From positions 51,623 to 115,622 of the forward strand of contig JAFGKY010000165.1 of assembly GCA_016928305.1 (NCBI GenBank): a DNA stretch of 64,000 nucleotides, given 5' to 3'. Source of the stretch: Bacteroidales bacterium (GTDB lineage Bacteria > Bacteroidota > Bacteroidia > Bacteroidales > UBA10428). Each line of letters opens with the position of its first letter. Within the stretch, counting starts at the first letter, position 1. Under the pieces are notes generated by a model that made no database searches, was not told where the DNA came from, and saw nothing but the letters and a program-made list of their open reading frames with translations. This document shows positions 17,703 through 26,681 of this stretch, piece by piece. The position numbers were made by a program, and so were the translations under genes.

Positions 17703-20396
17703 ATGACAAACAGAAAAAAGCGATTGATTCAGCTATTGGGCATGATCATGGTGATCATCCCGGGAATGCTGCAACTTAAAGCACAGGTATATGATTATCC
17801 AATCCAGCCGGTACCCTTTACCTCCGTAGCCATTGAAGACAGTTTCTGGTCACCGAAGATAAAAACCAATCATGATGTTACCATCCCTCACGGATTTGAG
17901 CAGTCAGCCAACCGAATCCTGAATTTTGAAATAGCTGCGGGTATTAAAACTGGATCTTTCGCTTCCAGCTACCCATTTGATGATACGGATATTTACAAGA
18001 TGATCGAAGGGGCAAGTTATTCCCTGTATTATTTTCCGGATGCCGAACTTGAAAAATACATCGATTCCCTGATTCTCATTGTTGGTATGGCGCAGGAAGA
18101 TGACGGTTATTTATACACGAACCGCACCATAGCCAATATCAACGGCACACAACCCCATTCTTGGGCCGGTAATACCCGCTGGGTGAATGTGCACGAACTA
18201 AGTCACGAACTTTACAATCTCGGTCATCTGTTTGAATCAGCAGTTGCCTATTTTCAGGCTACAGGCAAGAGTAGTCTGCTGGATATAGCTGTTAAAGCCG
18301 CCGACCGTATTGATCAGGATTTTGGATGGGGCAAAATTGAGAATTATCCGGGCCATCAGATCGTAGAAGCCGGGCTTGCTAGATTATACAGGGCAACAGG
18401 TGAAACCCGGTATCTTGATCTGGCCAAGTTTTTTCTTGATGTCCGGGGACCGGGAGGAGAAGAGTATTGCCAGGCGCATGAAAGGGTTGTTGACCAGACG
18501 GAGGCTGTCGGTCATTCAGTCCGTGCTGTTTATATGTATGCAGGGATGGCTGATATTGCGGCATTGAAAAACGATCCTTCATACATAGCCGCAATTGACA
18601 AAATATGGGAAGATATCGTGCAGAAAAAAATATATGTTACCGGGGGCATTGGAGCATCGGGGGGTAACGAAGGCTTTAGCCTGGCCTACAACCTGCCAAA
18701 CAGTTCAGCTTATTGCGAAACCTGTGCATCCATTGGAAATGTTTATCTTAATCAACGTTTGTTCCTGTTACACGGAGATGCAAAATACATTGACGTATTG
18801 GAAAGAACCCTTTATAATGCTTTGCTTTCAGGTGTTTCCCTGTCAGGAAACAGGTTCTTCTATCCCAACCCGCTTCTTTCAAACGGCAGTCATCAGCGCA
18901 GTGCCTGGTTCGGTTGCGCCTGCTGTCCACCCAACATCACACGGCTGATTCCTTCCGTTCCCGGTTATTTTTATGCTGTTGCTGCAGATACGCTGTTTGT
19001 GAACCTGTTTGCCAGGAATTCAGCCAGCGTTGACCTGCAGGGAAATACCATCGGTATCACTCAAAATACAAATTATCCCTGGGAGGGTGATGTGAAAATT
19101 ACGGTTAGTCCTGCAACCGAAACTACCTTTACCCTGCTGGTGCGTATTCCGGGCTGGGCACGGAACGAAGCCATACCCGGCGGAATATATCAGTTCTATG
19201 AGAATGATCCGTCAGCTGTCATCATAACCCTTAATGGAGAAATCATCAATCCGGAACTTAAAAAGGGCTATGCTGTCATTACACGAACATGGAAACCGGG
19301 AGATGTCGTCTCCCTTACATTACCGATGAAAGCACGCAAGCTGATTGCCGACGAAAGAATAGCAGAAGACAGACAACGGATAGCCATACAACGCGGGCCC
19401 ATCGTATTTTGCGCAGAAGGGGTTGACAATGATGGTGAAGTTTTAACATTGAATTATGACAAAGACGAAGTACTTGAAGCAGTGTTTGATTCTTCCTTGC
19501 TGGAGGGCACAGAGGTAATTCAGACTCATGCTATTCATGCATCGGGAGAACAAGGCCGAGCCATAAAACTTATACCGTATCACCTGTGGAACAACAGGGG
19601 TCAATCGGAGATGCAGGTTTGGCTTTCTGTAAGGGAACCTAAAATCATACCGGATTCATTGATTCTTATCGATGAGAACGCCGGTGATTTAGCCACAACA
19701 AATCACGTTTCCCCTTGGGAAAGTCTGAACAGCATATATGACCTTTATGACCCGCAAAATTCAGGTGACAAAGGTCCGGGTGCTTTTGGTAACTGGATGT
19801 ACGATGGAGGAACCGTGGGAACATGGAACTGGGTTCAGTATAACTTTCACGAAACTATGAACATCAGCACTTCGGAAGTATACTGGTGGGACGATAACCA
19901 GGGGATTACATTGCCCGATTCCTGTTATTTGTCATACTGGGATGCTTCCAGCAACACTTTTAAAATGATACCCGGAACAGCTTGCGGAAAACAAAGCGGG
20001 TGTATCTTGTTTGACCAGTATAACAGTGTACATTTCAACACGGTCACAACGAATCAGATTCGGCTGAATTTTATCGGATACCAAAAAGCACAGGGTATTC
20101 TGGAATGGTCGGTATTTTCACCGGGTAATCCATCAATCATTAAACCTGAAGAAAAAAATGAGGATGCAATAGTTATGGTATTCCCAAATCCAACCGATGA
20201 TACGGTAAATATCCAAATTGAAAAAAACACACAAGCAACCGTTTCCATTTACAATTCTCAGGGTAACCTGGTCTATCAGGATACCATCGAGGAAAAAACC
20301 TCTATCGAAAAAAGCAGGATCGGTGCCAGTGGTGTTTATTTAGTAGTAATAAAATCCCCTCAATCGGAATACATCAATAAAATATTAATTCAATAA
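17703..20396 (+). CDS. GH127 beta-L-arabinofuranosidase with discoidin-like module, T9SS cargo
   Basis: Exo-acting enzyme predicted to release beta-L-arabinofuranose. HypBA1 of Bifidobacterium, the GH127 founder, acts on Hyp-linked beta-arabino-oligosaccharides of extensin and uses a Zn-bound Cys nucleophile. The matching residues are present: acid/base E323 (GGNEGF), zinc ligands E339 and C341 (CETC), C407 and C408 (CACCPPN), with C407 as nucleophile. Order: signal (about 1-27), (alpha/alpha)6 barrel and beta-sandwich domains (about 35-640), discoidin-like module (about 655-805, NWVQYNF, YWWDDNQG), T9SS sorting domain (about 820-897). It shares 7-bp-array-flanked spacing with GH43 upstream, and the next gene begins directly after its stop codon. 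One of three GH127/146-type genes here. Confidence 0.94.
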   Translation: MTNRKKRLIQLLGMIMVIIPGMLQLKAQVYDYPIQPVPFTSVAIEDSFWSPKIKTNHDVTIPHGFEQSANRILNFEIAAGIKTGSFASSYPFDDTDIYKMIEGASYSLYYFPDAELEKYIDSLILIVGMAQEDDGYLYTNRTIANINGTQPHSWAGNTRWVNVHELSHELYNLGHLFESAVAYFQATGKSSLLDIAVKAADRIDQDFGWGKIENYPGHQIVEAGLARLYRATGETRYLDLAKFFLDVRGPGGEEYCQAHERVVDQTEAVGHSVRAVYMYAGMADIAALKNDPSYIAAIDKIWEDIVQKKIYVTGGIGASGGNEGFSLAYNLPNSSAYCETCASIGNVYLNQRLFLLHGDAKYIDVLERTLYNALLSGVSLSGNRFFYPNPLLSNGSHQRSAWFGCACCPPNITRLIPSVPGYFYAVAADTLFVNLFARNSASVDLQGNTIGITQNTNYPWEGDVKITVSPATETTFTLLVRIPGWARNEAIPGGIYQFYENDPSAVIITLNGEIINPELKKGYAVITRTWKPGDVVSLTLPMKARKLIADERIAEDRQRIAIQRGPIVFCAEGVDNDGEVLTLNYDKDEVLEAVFDSSLLEGTEVIQTHAIHASGEQGRAIKLIPYHLWNNRGQSEMQVWLSVREPKIIPDSLILIDENAGDLATTNHVSPWESLNSIYDLYDPQNSGDKGPGAFGNWMYDGGTVGTWNWVQYNFHETMNISTSEVYWWDDNQGITLPDSCYLSYWDASSNTFKMIPGTACGKQSGCILFDQYNSVHFNTVTTNQIRLNFIGYQKAQGILEWSVFSPGNPSIIKPEEKNEDAIVMVFPNPTDDTVNIQIEKNTQATVSIYNSQGNLVYQDTIEEKTSIEKSRIGASGVYLVVIKSPQSEYINKILIQ

Positions 20397-20417
20397 GTGC
20401 ACACTCTCAGCCAACGA

Positions 20418-23400
20418 ATGAAAACAATTTATTTTTTTATTGCAGGCACATGGTTACTGTTTGTTCATAACACAATACAATCACAAATAGATATACCGTT
20501 CAAGTCAACCTGGAGATATGTCAAAGGCAAGGATGCAACAAGCCTTCCTGCAAACTGGCATTCCGTTGAATACAGCGATGCCGCATGGAGTGAAAGTGCA
20601 GCCCCTTTCCGCTATACAGATGGCACAGGAGGAACCGTATTAAACGACATGAAAGATAATTATTCAACCATATTTTTACGTAAAAGCTTTGATGCCGAAG
20701 CCATTGCGAATATCTCACGGCTGTACCTTAAAGCGAATTATGACGATGGCTTTGTCCTTTGGCTAAACGGAAATGAAATAGCTAGGTACAACACCCCGGA
20801 CGTATTAGCGGTTAACGAAACCGCACCCGTAGCAAGGGAATCGGGAACCGTCAGCAATTTTATTGTGGACATCTCCGACGTCCTGTTGCTGAAACAAAAT
20901 AATGTTATCGCAGTGCAGGGTTTTAATGCAGCTCTGTCCAGCTCAGATTTTTACCTGGATCTATCTTTTTGGGCATATCCTGAGATTGTACTTACTGACT
21001 CAGTCGCCGTCTTCTTCAGCCACGATGCCGGTTTTTACAATGAGCCTTTTGATCTGACCATCACAGCCTCTGATGACTCCTATAAAATAATATTTACTGT
21101 TGACGGCAGCAGTCCTGTAACCTCTTCAACCGGTGTCACGGTGACGCATTCGGCTGTTATTCGTGTCGATCCGGACCTGACAACGGGGAGAGGCAGGACT
21201 CCCGCCTTCATTGTGAAGGCAAGCCTGCAAAAAGAAGGCTACATGCCATCACTGCCCCAGGCCAAAACCTATATTTTTACCGAAAAAGTAAAGACGCAGA
21301 CATATCCGGGCGGCGAATGGCCGTCGGGCAATGTGAACTGGCAGCGGATCGATTATAACATGGCTTCCGATGTGGTTAAAGACAGCCGTTACGCCTCGCT
21401 TATCGATGATGCCCTGCTCGAAATCCCTTCCGTTTCGCTCACCACCGATATGAAAAACCTGTTCGGTGAATCAACCGGTATTTATGTGAATGCCGATATG
21501 CAGGGGAAAGAATGGGAAAAGGAATGCTCTGTTGAACTGATCTATCCAGACGGGTCTGAAGGTTTTCAGATCAACGCCGGAGTGAGGATCAGGGGCGGGT
21601 CGAGCCGTGACGGGAGCAATCCGAAACACTCCTTCCGGTTGTTTTTTGATGCCGATTACGGGACATCGAAACTGGAATATCCACTGTTCGGGTCCGAAGG
21701 TGTTTCGACCTTTAAAAACCTCGACCTGCGCACCGAACAGAATTATTCCTGGAGCAAGGACGGAGGTTCAGACGGTGACCGCAACACATTTGTAAGGGAA
21801 GTTTTCTCACGCGATTGTCAGCGCGATGAAGGGCAACCTTACACACGGAGCCGGTATTATCATTTGTACCTGAACGGCATGTACTGGGGACTGTATCAGT
21901 CGGAGGAAAGGCCTGAAGCCAGTTATGCAGAATCGTATTTTGGGGATGACAATGACGATTATGATGTAATAAAAGTTGAACCCGTAGGCTGGCCGTTTTA
22001 CAATACAGTAACGGATGGGAACATGGATTCGTGGATTGAATTGTATAACCTGTGTGAAAAAGGATTTGCCGGCAACAAGGATTTCTTTGCCCTGCAAGGC
22101 AAGAGTGAAAACGGGGCTCCCTTGTTGAATACCCGTGTACTCGTTAACATCGACAACCTGATCGATTACATGCTAATGATATTTTATACCGGCAATTTTG
22201 ACGCCCCTGTTTCATCGTGGCATAACAACGATATGCCAAATAACTTTTTCGCTATTTACAACCGTAAAAACCTGAGTATGGGGTATAAGTTCATTGCACA
22301 TGATTCCGAGCACTCCTTGTTTATTGAAAACAATTACAGCGATGGCATTCATGAAAACCGGGTGGATATACCCGATATGTACTGTGACGATGAATACAGC
22401 TTTCAGCCTCAATGGTTACATTACCGGCTCACCGAAAATGACGAGTACCGGTCCTTGTTCAGGGACAAGGCGTACTCGCATTTCAGCGAAGGAGGCGTGT
22501 TTTCACCATCGGCAGCCGCAGCACGGTTTCAAATCAGGGCCGATCAGATCGACATGGCCATCATTGCAGAATCTGCACGCTGGGGAGACGCCCACGTGTC
22601 GCCTTCGAGGACAAAAGATGAAGACTGGCTTCCTGAAATTGAAGCCATGGCTGGCCAGTATTTTCCACAGCGCACCGGTATTGTCATTGAACAAATGCGT
22701 GATGCCGGTCTTTATTCGGACTTTGAAGCCCCGGTTGTTTCAAGGTCGGGATCCGTCATAACCAGGGAATATCACTTCACAGTTGCCTTTTCGGCATCAA
22801 TCGTCAACCCGAATTCATCCGGTGACATTTATTATACACTCGATGGTACCGATCCCAGGCAGATTGGAGGAGCAATATCGGCCACAGCATACGCAACCGG
22901 TAGCAGCTCAGAGATACTCATTGAAAACTCAACGATCCTTATGGCCCGTGTAAAGACAGGCAACGACTGGAGTCCATTGAGACACGTCAGTTTCTATGCA
23001 TCCGTTGAAGACTTTTCCAGCCTAAAGGTAACCGAACTTGCCTATCATCCCCTGGAATTAATAGTTGGTGCGGATACAATATCAGGAAAGGAGTTTGAAT
23101 TTATTGAATTGAAGAATACGGGTCATACGGCATTGAATATTTCGGGACTGAGACTTGACTCGGCCGTATCCTATACAGTACCGGATAACACATTGCTTCC
23201 TCCCGGGGGATTCTATGTGGTTGCATCAAAACCCGAGAGCTTTTATCGCCGCTACGGAATGGCGGCCAGCGGTAATTTCAGCGGTCAGTTTGACAACGGA
23301 GGAGAATATGTTTTGCTGACCGACAGGACTGGCAAGCCAATATTGTCTTTCACATACGACGATGTCCTGCCCTGGCCTGAAGAAGCGGACGGGACATCTT

Positions 23401-23786
23401 CACTGGTCACAATAATCCCTGACCCCACTGGTGATCCAAATGATTATACTTACTGGACAGTATCAGAAAACACATACGGATCCCCGTTTTCTGACGACGG
23501 GATTTATACCTCTGACGTACCTGCGGAAAACGACCTGCACTGGTTGGTTTATCCCAATCCGGTCCGCGAAGTTCTGAATATTGCCTGTTCTGAAATAGTA
23601 ACAATCGGTTCCATGTCCGTAGGATTATACAATCAGGATGGCAGGATGGTATATTCCCGTGAATTCACAGGAAACACAGCGACAGTCGACGTAATTTCAG
23701 CCGGGCTTATGCCCGGGTTATACTTCCTGAAGACAAATGTCAACGGGAACGCACATGTTAAAAAAGTAATCCTCATTAACCAATGA
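20418..23786 (+). CDS. CotH-kinase-family secreted protein with chitobiase-C and lamin-tail domains, T9SS cargo
   Basis: A 1122-residue secreted protein. The start is taken at ATG 20418, which gives a normal signal peptide (MKTIYFFIAGTWLLF); a GTG at 20397, right after the previous stop, is possible. Order: N-terminal beta-sandwich (about 25-190), CHB_HEX_C-like Ig domain (about 205-290), CotH domain (about 320-760) with RIRGGSSRDG, SFRLFF and HDSEHS matching the CotH kinase-like fold, a second CHB_HEX_C-like domain (about 790-860), lamin-tail domain (about 870-985), and T9SS sorting domain (about 1045-1122). CotH proteins are atypical kinases in spore coats and also occur in fungal cellulosomes; what this one phosphorylates, if anything, is unknown. 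It is translationally coupled (ATGA overlap) to GH27. Confidence 0.85.
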   Translation: MKTIYFFIAGTWLLFVHNTIQSQIDIPFKSTWRYVKGKDATSLPANWHSVEYSDAAWSESAAPFRYTDGTGGTVLNDMKDNYSTIFLRKSFDAEAIANISRLYLKANYDDGFVLWLNGNEIARYNTPDVLAVNETAPVARESGTVSNFIVDISDVLLLKQNNVIAVQGFNAALSSSDFYLDLSFWAYPEIVLTDSVAVFFSHDAGFYNEPFDLTITASDDSYKIIFTVDGSSPVTSSTGVTVTHSAVIRVDPDLTTGRGRTPAFIVKASLQKEGYMPSLPQAKTYIFTEKVKTQTYPGGEWPSGNVNWQRIDYNMASDVVKDSRYASLIDDALLEIPSVSLTTDMKNLFGESTGIYVNADMQGKEWEKECSVELIYPDGSEGFQINAGVRIRGGSSRDGSNPKHSFRLFFDADYGTSKLEYPLFGSEGVSTFKNLDLRTEQNYSWSKDGGSDGDRNTFVREVFSRDCQRDEGQPYTRSRYYHLYLNGMYWGLYQSEERPEASYAESYFGDDNDDYDVIKVEPVGWPFYNTVTDGNMDSWIELYNLCEKGFAGNKDFFALQGKSENGAPLLNTRVLVNIDNLIDYMLMIFYTGNFDAPVSSWHNNDMPNNFFAIYNRKNLSMGYKFIAHDSEHSLFIENNYSDGIHENRVDIPDMYCDDEYSFQPQWLHYRLTENDEYRSLFRDKAYSHFSEGGVFSPSAAAARFQIRADQIDMAIIAESARWGDAHVSPSRTKDEDWLPEIEAMAGQYFPQRTGIVIEQMRDAGLYSDFEAPVVSRSGSVITREYHFTVAFSASIVNPNSSGDIYYTLDGTDPRQIGGAISATAYATGSSSEILIENSTILMARVKTGNDWSPLRHVSFYASVEDFSSLKVTELAYHPLELIVGADTISGKEFEFIELKNTGHTALNISGLRLDSAVSYTVPDNTLLPPGGFYVVASKPESFYRRYGMAASGNFSGQFDNGGEYVLLTDRTGKPILSFTYDDVLPWPEEADGTSSLVTIIPDPTGDPNDYTYWTVSENTYGSPFSDDGIYTSDVPAENDLHWLVYPNPVREVLNIACSEIVTIGSMSVGLYNQDGRMVYSREFTGNTATVDVISAGLMPGLYFLKTNVNGNAHVKKVILINQ

Positions 23787-24997
23787 AACAGAAAGTAAGC
23801 CCTGCCATTGTTGTACTGCTGATCTGGTATGCGGCATTGAACGCCCAGCCTTTTGAAAGTCTTGCCCCTACCCCGCCCATGGGTTGGAATAGCTGGAACA
23901 AATTTGGCTGCAATGTGAGCGAAATCCTTATTAAAGAAATGGCGGATGCCATGGTGAAGAGTGGCATGCGTGATGCCGGTTATAACTACATAGTAATTGA
24001 CGATTGCTGGCAGGTCGGCCGTGACAGCGCGGGAAATATTATCGCTGACCCGGAACGTTTTCCATCGGGGATGAAGGCATTGGCCGACTATGTTCATTCA
24101 AAGGGATTGAAATTTGGGCTGTATTCCTGTGCCGGATCAAGCACCTGCCAGGGAAGGCCGGGAAGCCGCGGTTATCAGTTTCAGGATGCCCGGCAATATG
24201 CAGCATGGGGTGTCGATTACCTGAAATATGACTGGTGCAATGAGGAAGGACAAAATGCAAAGGCAGCCTACAAAACCATGCACGATGCTTTGCAGGCATG
24301 CGGACGACCTGTTGTTTTCAGTATCTGTGAATGGGGTGAGAACAAACCCTGGGAATGGGCGAACGGTATCGGGCATTTATGGCGCACTACAGCTGACATC
24401 AGGGATTGCTTCGACTGCCAAATTAACTGGGGAGGATTGGGCGTACTGCAGATTCTGGATAAACAGGCAGGACTTGAAAAATTTGCCGGACCCGGGCACT
24501 GGAATGATCCGGATATGCTGGAGATAGGCAATGGAGGGCAGACTATAACAGAATACCGTACCCACTTTAGTTTGTGGTGTATGCTGGCAGCGCCGCTAAT
24601 GGCCGGGAATGACCTCCGAACAATGGATGACAGCATCCGCGACCTGTTGACAAATCCGGAAGTCATAGCTGTGAACCAGGACACATTGGGCTTTCAGGGA
24701 TTTAAATTCATTGACAACGGAGATCTCGAAGTCTGGGTGAAAGCTTTATCCGGTAGCGAGGCAGCTTTCTGCTTTCTCAACCGAACCAGTCAGGTGGTTG
24801 ATCTGAATTTCAACTGGAAGAAAATGGGCATTTATCATTTTTCGATTGCCAAAAACGGATTCAACCTGTGGAAAAATAATTATCGTGTCAGAGACTTATG
24901 GAGACATAAGCAAATCGGAACCACAAAAGAAAACCTGAAAACAAAATTAGCGGGACACGGAGCGATTCTTGTGAGGCTTAGTGCTATTGATTTTTGA
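23783..24997 (+). CDS. GH27 alpha-galactosidase
   Basis: Secreted retaining alpha-galactosidase. It has a signal peptide (about 1-21, ending LNAQP) and a (beta/alpha)8 barrel opening with TPPMGWNSWNKFGC and VIDDCWQ. The nucleophile is D150 (KYDWC) and the acid/base D205 (RTTADI, at the place of human alpha-galactosidase A D231). GHWNDPDMLEIGNG is also conserved. A C-terminal beta-sandwich domain follows. The 404-residue length is normal, with no extra module and no T9SS domain, so it may be periplasmic. The ATGA overlap with the CotH gene indicates co-translation. Linkage is not predictable; alpha-galactose on serine of extensin, or on galactan or galactomannan side chains, are candidates. 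Confidence 0.95.
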   Translation: MKQKVSPAIVVLLIWYAALNAQPFESLAPTPPMGWNSWNKFGCNVSEILIKEMADAMVKSGMRDAGYNYIVIDDCWQVGRDSAGNIIADPERFPSGMKALADYVHSKGLKFGLYSCAGSSTCQGRPGSRGYQFQDARQYAAWGVDYLKYDWCNEEGQNAKAAYKTMHDALQACGRPVVFSICEWGENKPWEWANGIGHLWRTTADIRDCFDCQINWGGLGVLQILDKQAGLEKFAGPGHWNDPDMLEIGNGGQTITEYRTHFSLWCMLAAPLMAGNDLRTMDDSIRDLLTNPEVIAVNQDTLGFQGFKFIDNGDLEVWVKALSGSEAAFCFLNRTSQVVDLNFNWKKMGIYHFSIAKNGFNLWKNNYRVRDLWRHKQIGTTKENLKTKLAGHGAILVRLSAIDF

Positions 24998-25000
24998 GTT

Positions 25001-25069
25001 TCAAAATTCAAAACCGGGAGCCAAGATAAAAGACAAAAGAATACAGAACAAAGAATAAAGATTAAATAA
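25001..25069. repeat. Heptanucleotide tandem array
   Basis: Four bases after the GH27 stop codon, 7-bp units follow one another: TCAAAAT, TCAAAAC, then (after a 6-bp slip) CCAAGAT, AAAAGAC, AAAAGAA, TACAGAA, CAAAGAA, TAAAGAT, TAAATAA. It shares the string GAGCCAAGAYAAAAGA with the array at 17533. Confidence 0.8.
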
Positions 25070-25098
25070 CGTTGATTAACAGTAACATTATTCACTAA

Positions 25099-25118
25099 CC
25101 CCAGGCTTTAGTCTGGGG
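25099..25118. terminator. CCCCAG/CTGGGG hairpin between GH27 and M64 genes
   Basis: A 6-bp GC-rich stem with an 8-base loop (CCCCAG GCTTTAGT CTGGGG) stands 57 bp before the M64 start. No T-run follows, so it is more likely a dispersed hairpin or mRNA-stability element than a strict terminator. Confidence 0.4.
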
Positions 25119-25174
25119 GAACAAATGCAAAAATAATCATGGGCTTTAACCTTCAAAATAAAATGAATACATCC

Positions 25175-26650
25175 ATGAAAAAAACAGTATCGTTATTTAC
25201 ATGCCTGTTTTCACTGCTGTTGTCTGCCCAGACCCATGTTGATTTTAACCGGTATTTCCAGGATCAGACACTCCGGATTGATTATTATCATTCGGGCAAT
25301 GCCACTGATGAATGGATTACGCTTGATAACATGTATATTCAGGGCACCTGGGCCGGGAATCCTGCCGGACTTATTCAATGGTATAATATGGGCAAGTATG
25401 CTGCAAAAGTGTATGATCTTGTTTCCAATAATTTGATCTTTTCAACAGGATACAGTACAACCTTCAGTGAATACCAGACAACCGGACCGGCAATTTCAGG
25501 AACAAGCCGGACCTATCATGAATCGGTTCTCATACCTTGTCCCAAAAAACGGTTTCTGTTCATAATTGAGAAAAGAGACAAGTATAATATTTTATATCCT
25601 GTTTATAAACTTGTTATAGATCCAAGTGATTATCATATAATTAATGAGTCAACAAAAAGAACAGATGATGAAATATATCCTGTTGTTAAAAACGGAGATC
25701 CACACAAAACCGTAGATCTTGTGATTGTTGGTGAAGGGTATACTCAACAGGACCAGGAGACCTTCAAAAAGGATCTTGATTATTTTGTCCATGTGTTTTT
25801 CTCGGTTGAACCTTATAACAGCCATCGCAAGAAATTCAATATCACGGGCATATATACACCATCCCATGAAAGTGGCACCGATGAGCCACGGCAGAGAAGA
25901 TACAGGAATACTCCATTGGGCAGTTCATTCAATACGTTTGACTCCGATCGCTATTTGCTGGCTGACAACAATAAGGTAATTCGTGATGTGGCTGCCCAGG
26001 TTCCCTATGATGCCGTTCTTGTAATGGTAAACATTGACCGTTATGGCGGCGGAGGGATCTTTAACTGGCAGACCGTATTTGCAACAGGATCCCCGTTGCG
26101 CGATTGTGTGTTTCTTCATGAATTTGGACATGCCTTCGCCGGGTTGGGTGATGAGTATTACACCTCCGATGTTTCGTATGAAGAATTCTATCCTGCGGGC
26201 ATAGAGCCGACCGACCCAAACGTAACGGCATTACTTGATCCGCAACAACTTAAGTGGAAGGACCTGGTCTCGCCCGGGCTTGAAATCCCGACCGAGTGGG
26301 GCAAAGCTGTATTTGACAGTCTGAATCATTCAATGGCCTTACTATCTAAAGAAAAGGCAAGTGTTATCCAGCGTTTGCATGACTCCAATGAAACTCCTGG
26401 TGCAATAAGAAATGCTGAAAACAATTATAATAACAGGATATTTTCATTGCGTGCTGAAATTGACTCCTTCCTGTTCAACCATCCGCTCAAAGGTAAAATC
26501 GGAGCATTTGAAGGAGCCGGGTATCAGTCGGAGGGACTTTATCGTCCAACCGTCAATTCCATGATGCATCGTTTTGACATGAATGACCGGTCTTTCGGGA
26601 AAGTCAATGAAAGGGCCATTATTAAAATGATTGAATTTTATACGGAATAG
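25175..26650 (+). CDS. Secreted M64-family metallopeptidase
   Basis: Zinc metallopeptidase of family M64 (IgA-peptidase M64 fold), exported and expected to cut proteins. The start at 25175 is preferred because MKKTVSLFTCLFSLLLSAQ is a clean signal peptide; the frame extends to 25139. Order: N-terminal beta-sandwich (about 20-150), peptidase domain (about 165-490) opening with DLVIVGEGYTQ, zinc motif H315-E-F-G-H319 followed by AFAGLGDEYY, and the C-terminal PTVNSMMH segment usual in the family. No T9SS domain is seen. It lies 31 bp before the second GH127 gene, so a peptidase and a beta-L-arabinofuranosidase are probably co-transcribed. Physiological substrate unknown; plant cell-wall glycoprotein is the inference from context. 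Confidence 0.92.
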   Translation: MKKTVSLFTCLFSLLLSAQTHVDFNRYFQDQTLRIDYYHSGNATDEWITLDNMYIQGTWAGNPAGLIQWYNMGKYAAKVYDLVSNNLIFSTGYSTTFSEYQTTGPAISGTSRTYHESVLIPCPKKRFLFIIEKRDKYNILYPVYKLVIDPSDYHIINESTKRTDDEIYPVVKNGDPHKTVDLVIVGEGYTQQDQETFKKDLDYFVHVFFSVEPYNSHRKKFNITGIYTPSHESGTDEPRQRRYRNTPLGSSFNTFDSDRYLLADNNKVIRDVAAQVPYDAVLVMVNIDRYGGGGIFNWQTVFATGSPLRDCVFLHEFGHAFAGLGDEYYTSDVSYEEFYPAGIEPTDPNVTALLDPQQLKWKDLVSPGLEIPTEWGKAVFDSLNHSMALLSKEKASVIQRLHDSNETPGAIRNAENNYNNRIFSLRAEIDSFLFNHPLKGKIGAFEGAGYQSEGLYRPTVNSMMHRFDMNDRSFGKVNERAIIKMIEFYTE

Positions 26651-26681
26651 ACAAAACAATCAACCAACAAAATACCTGAAT

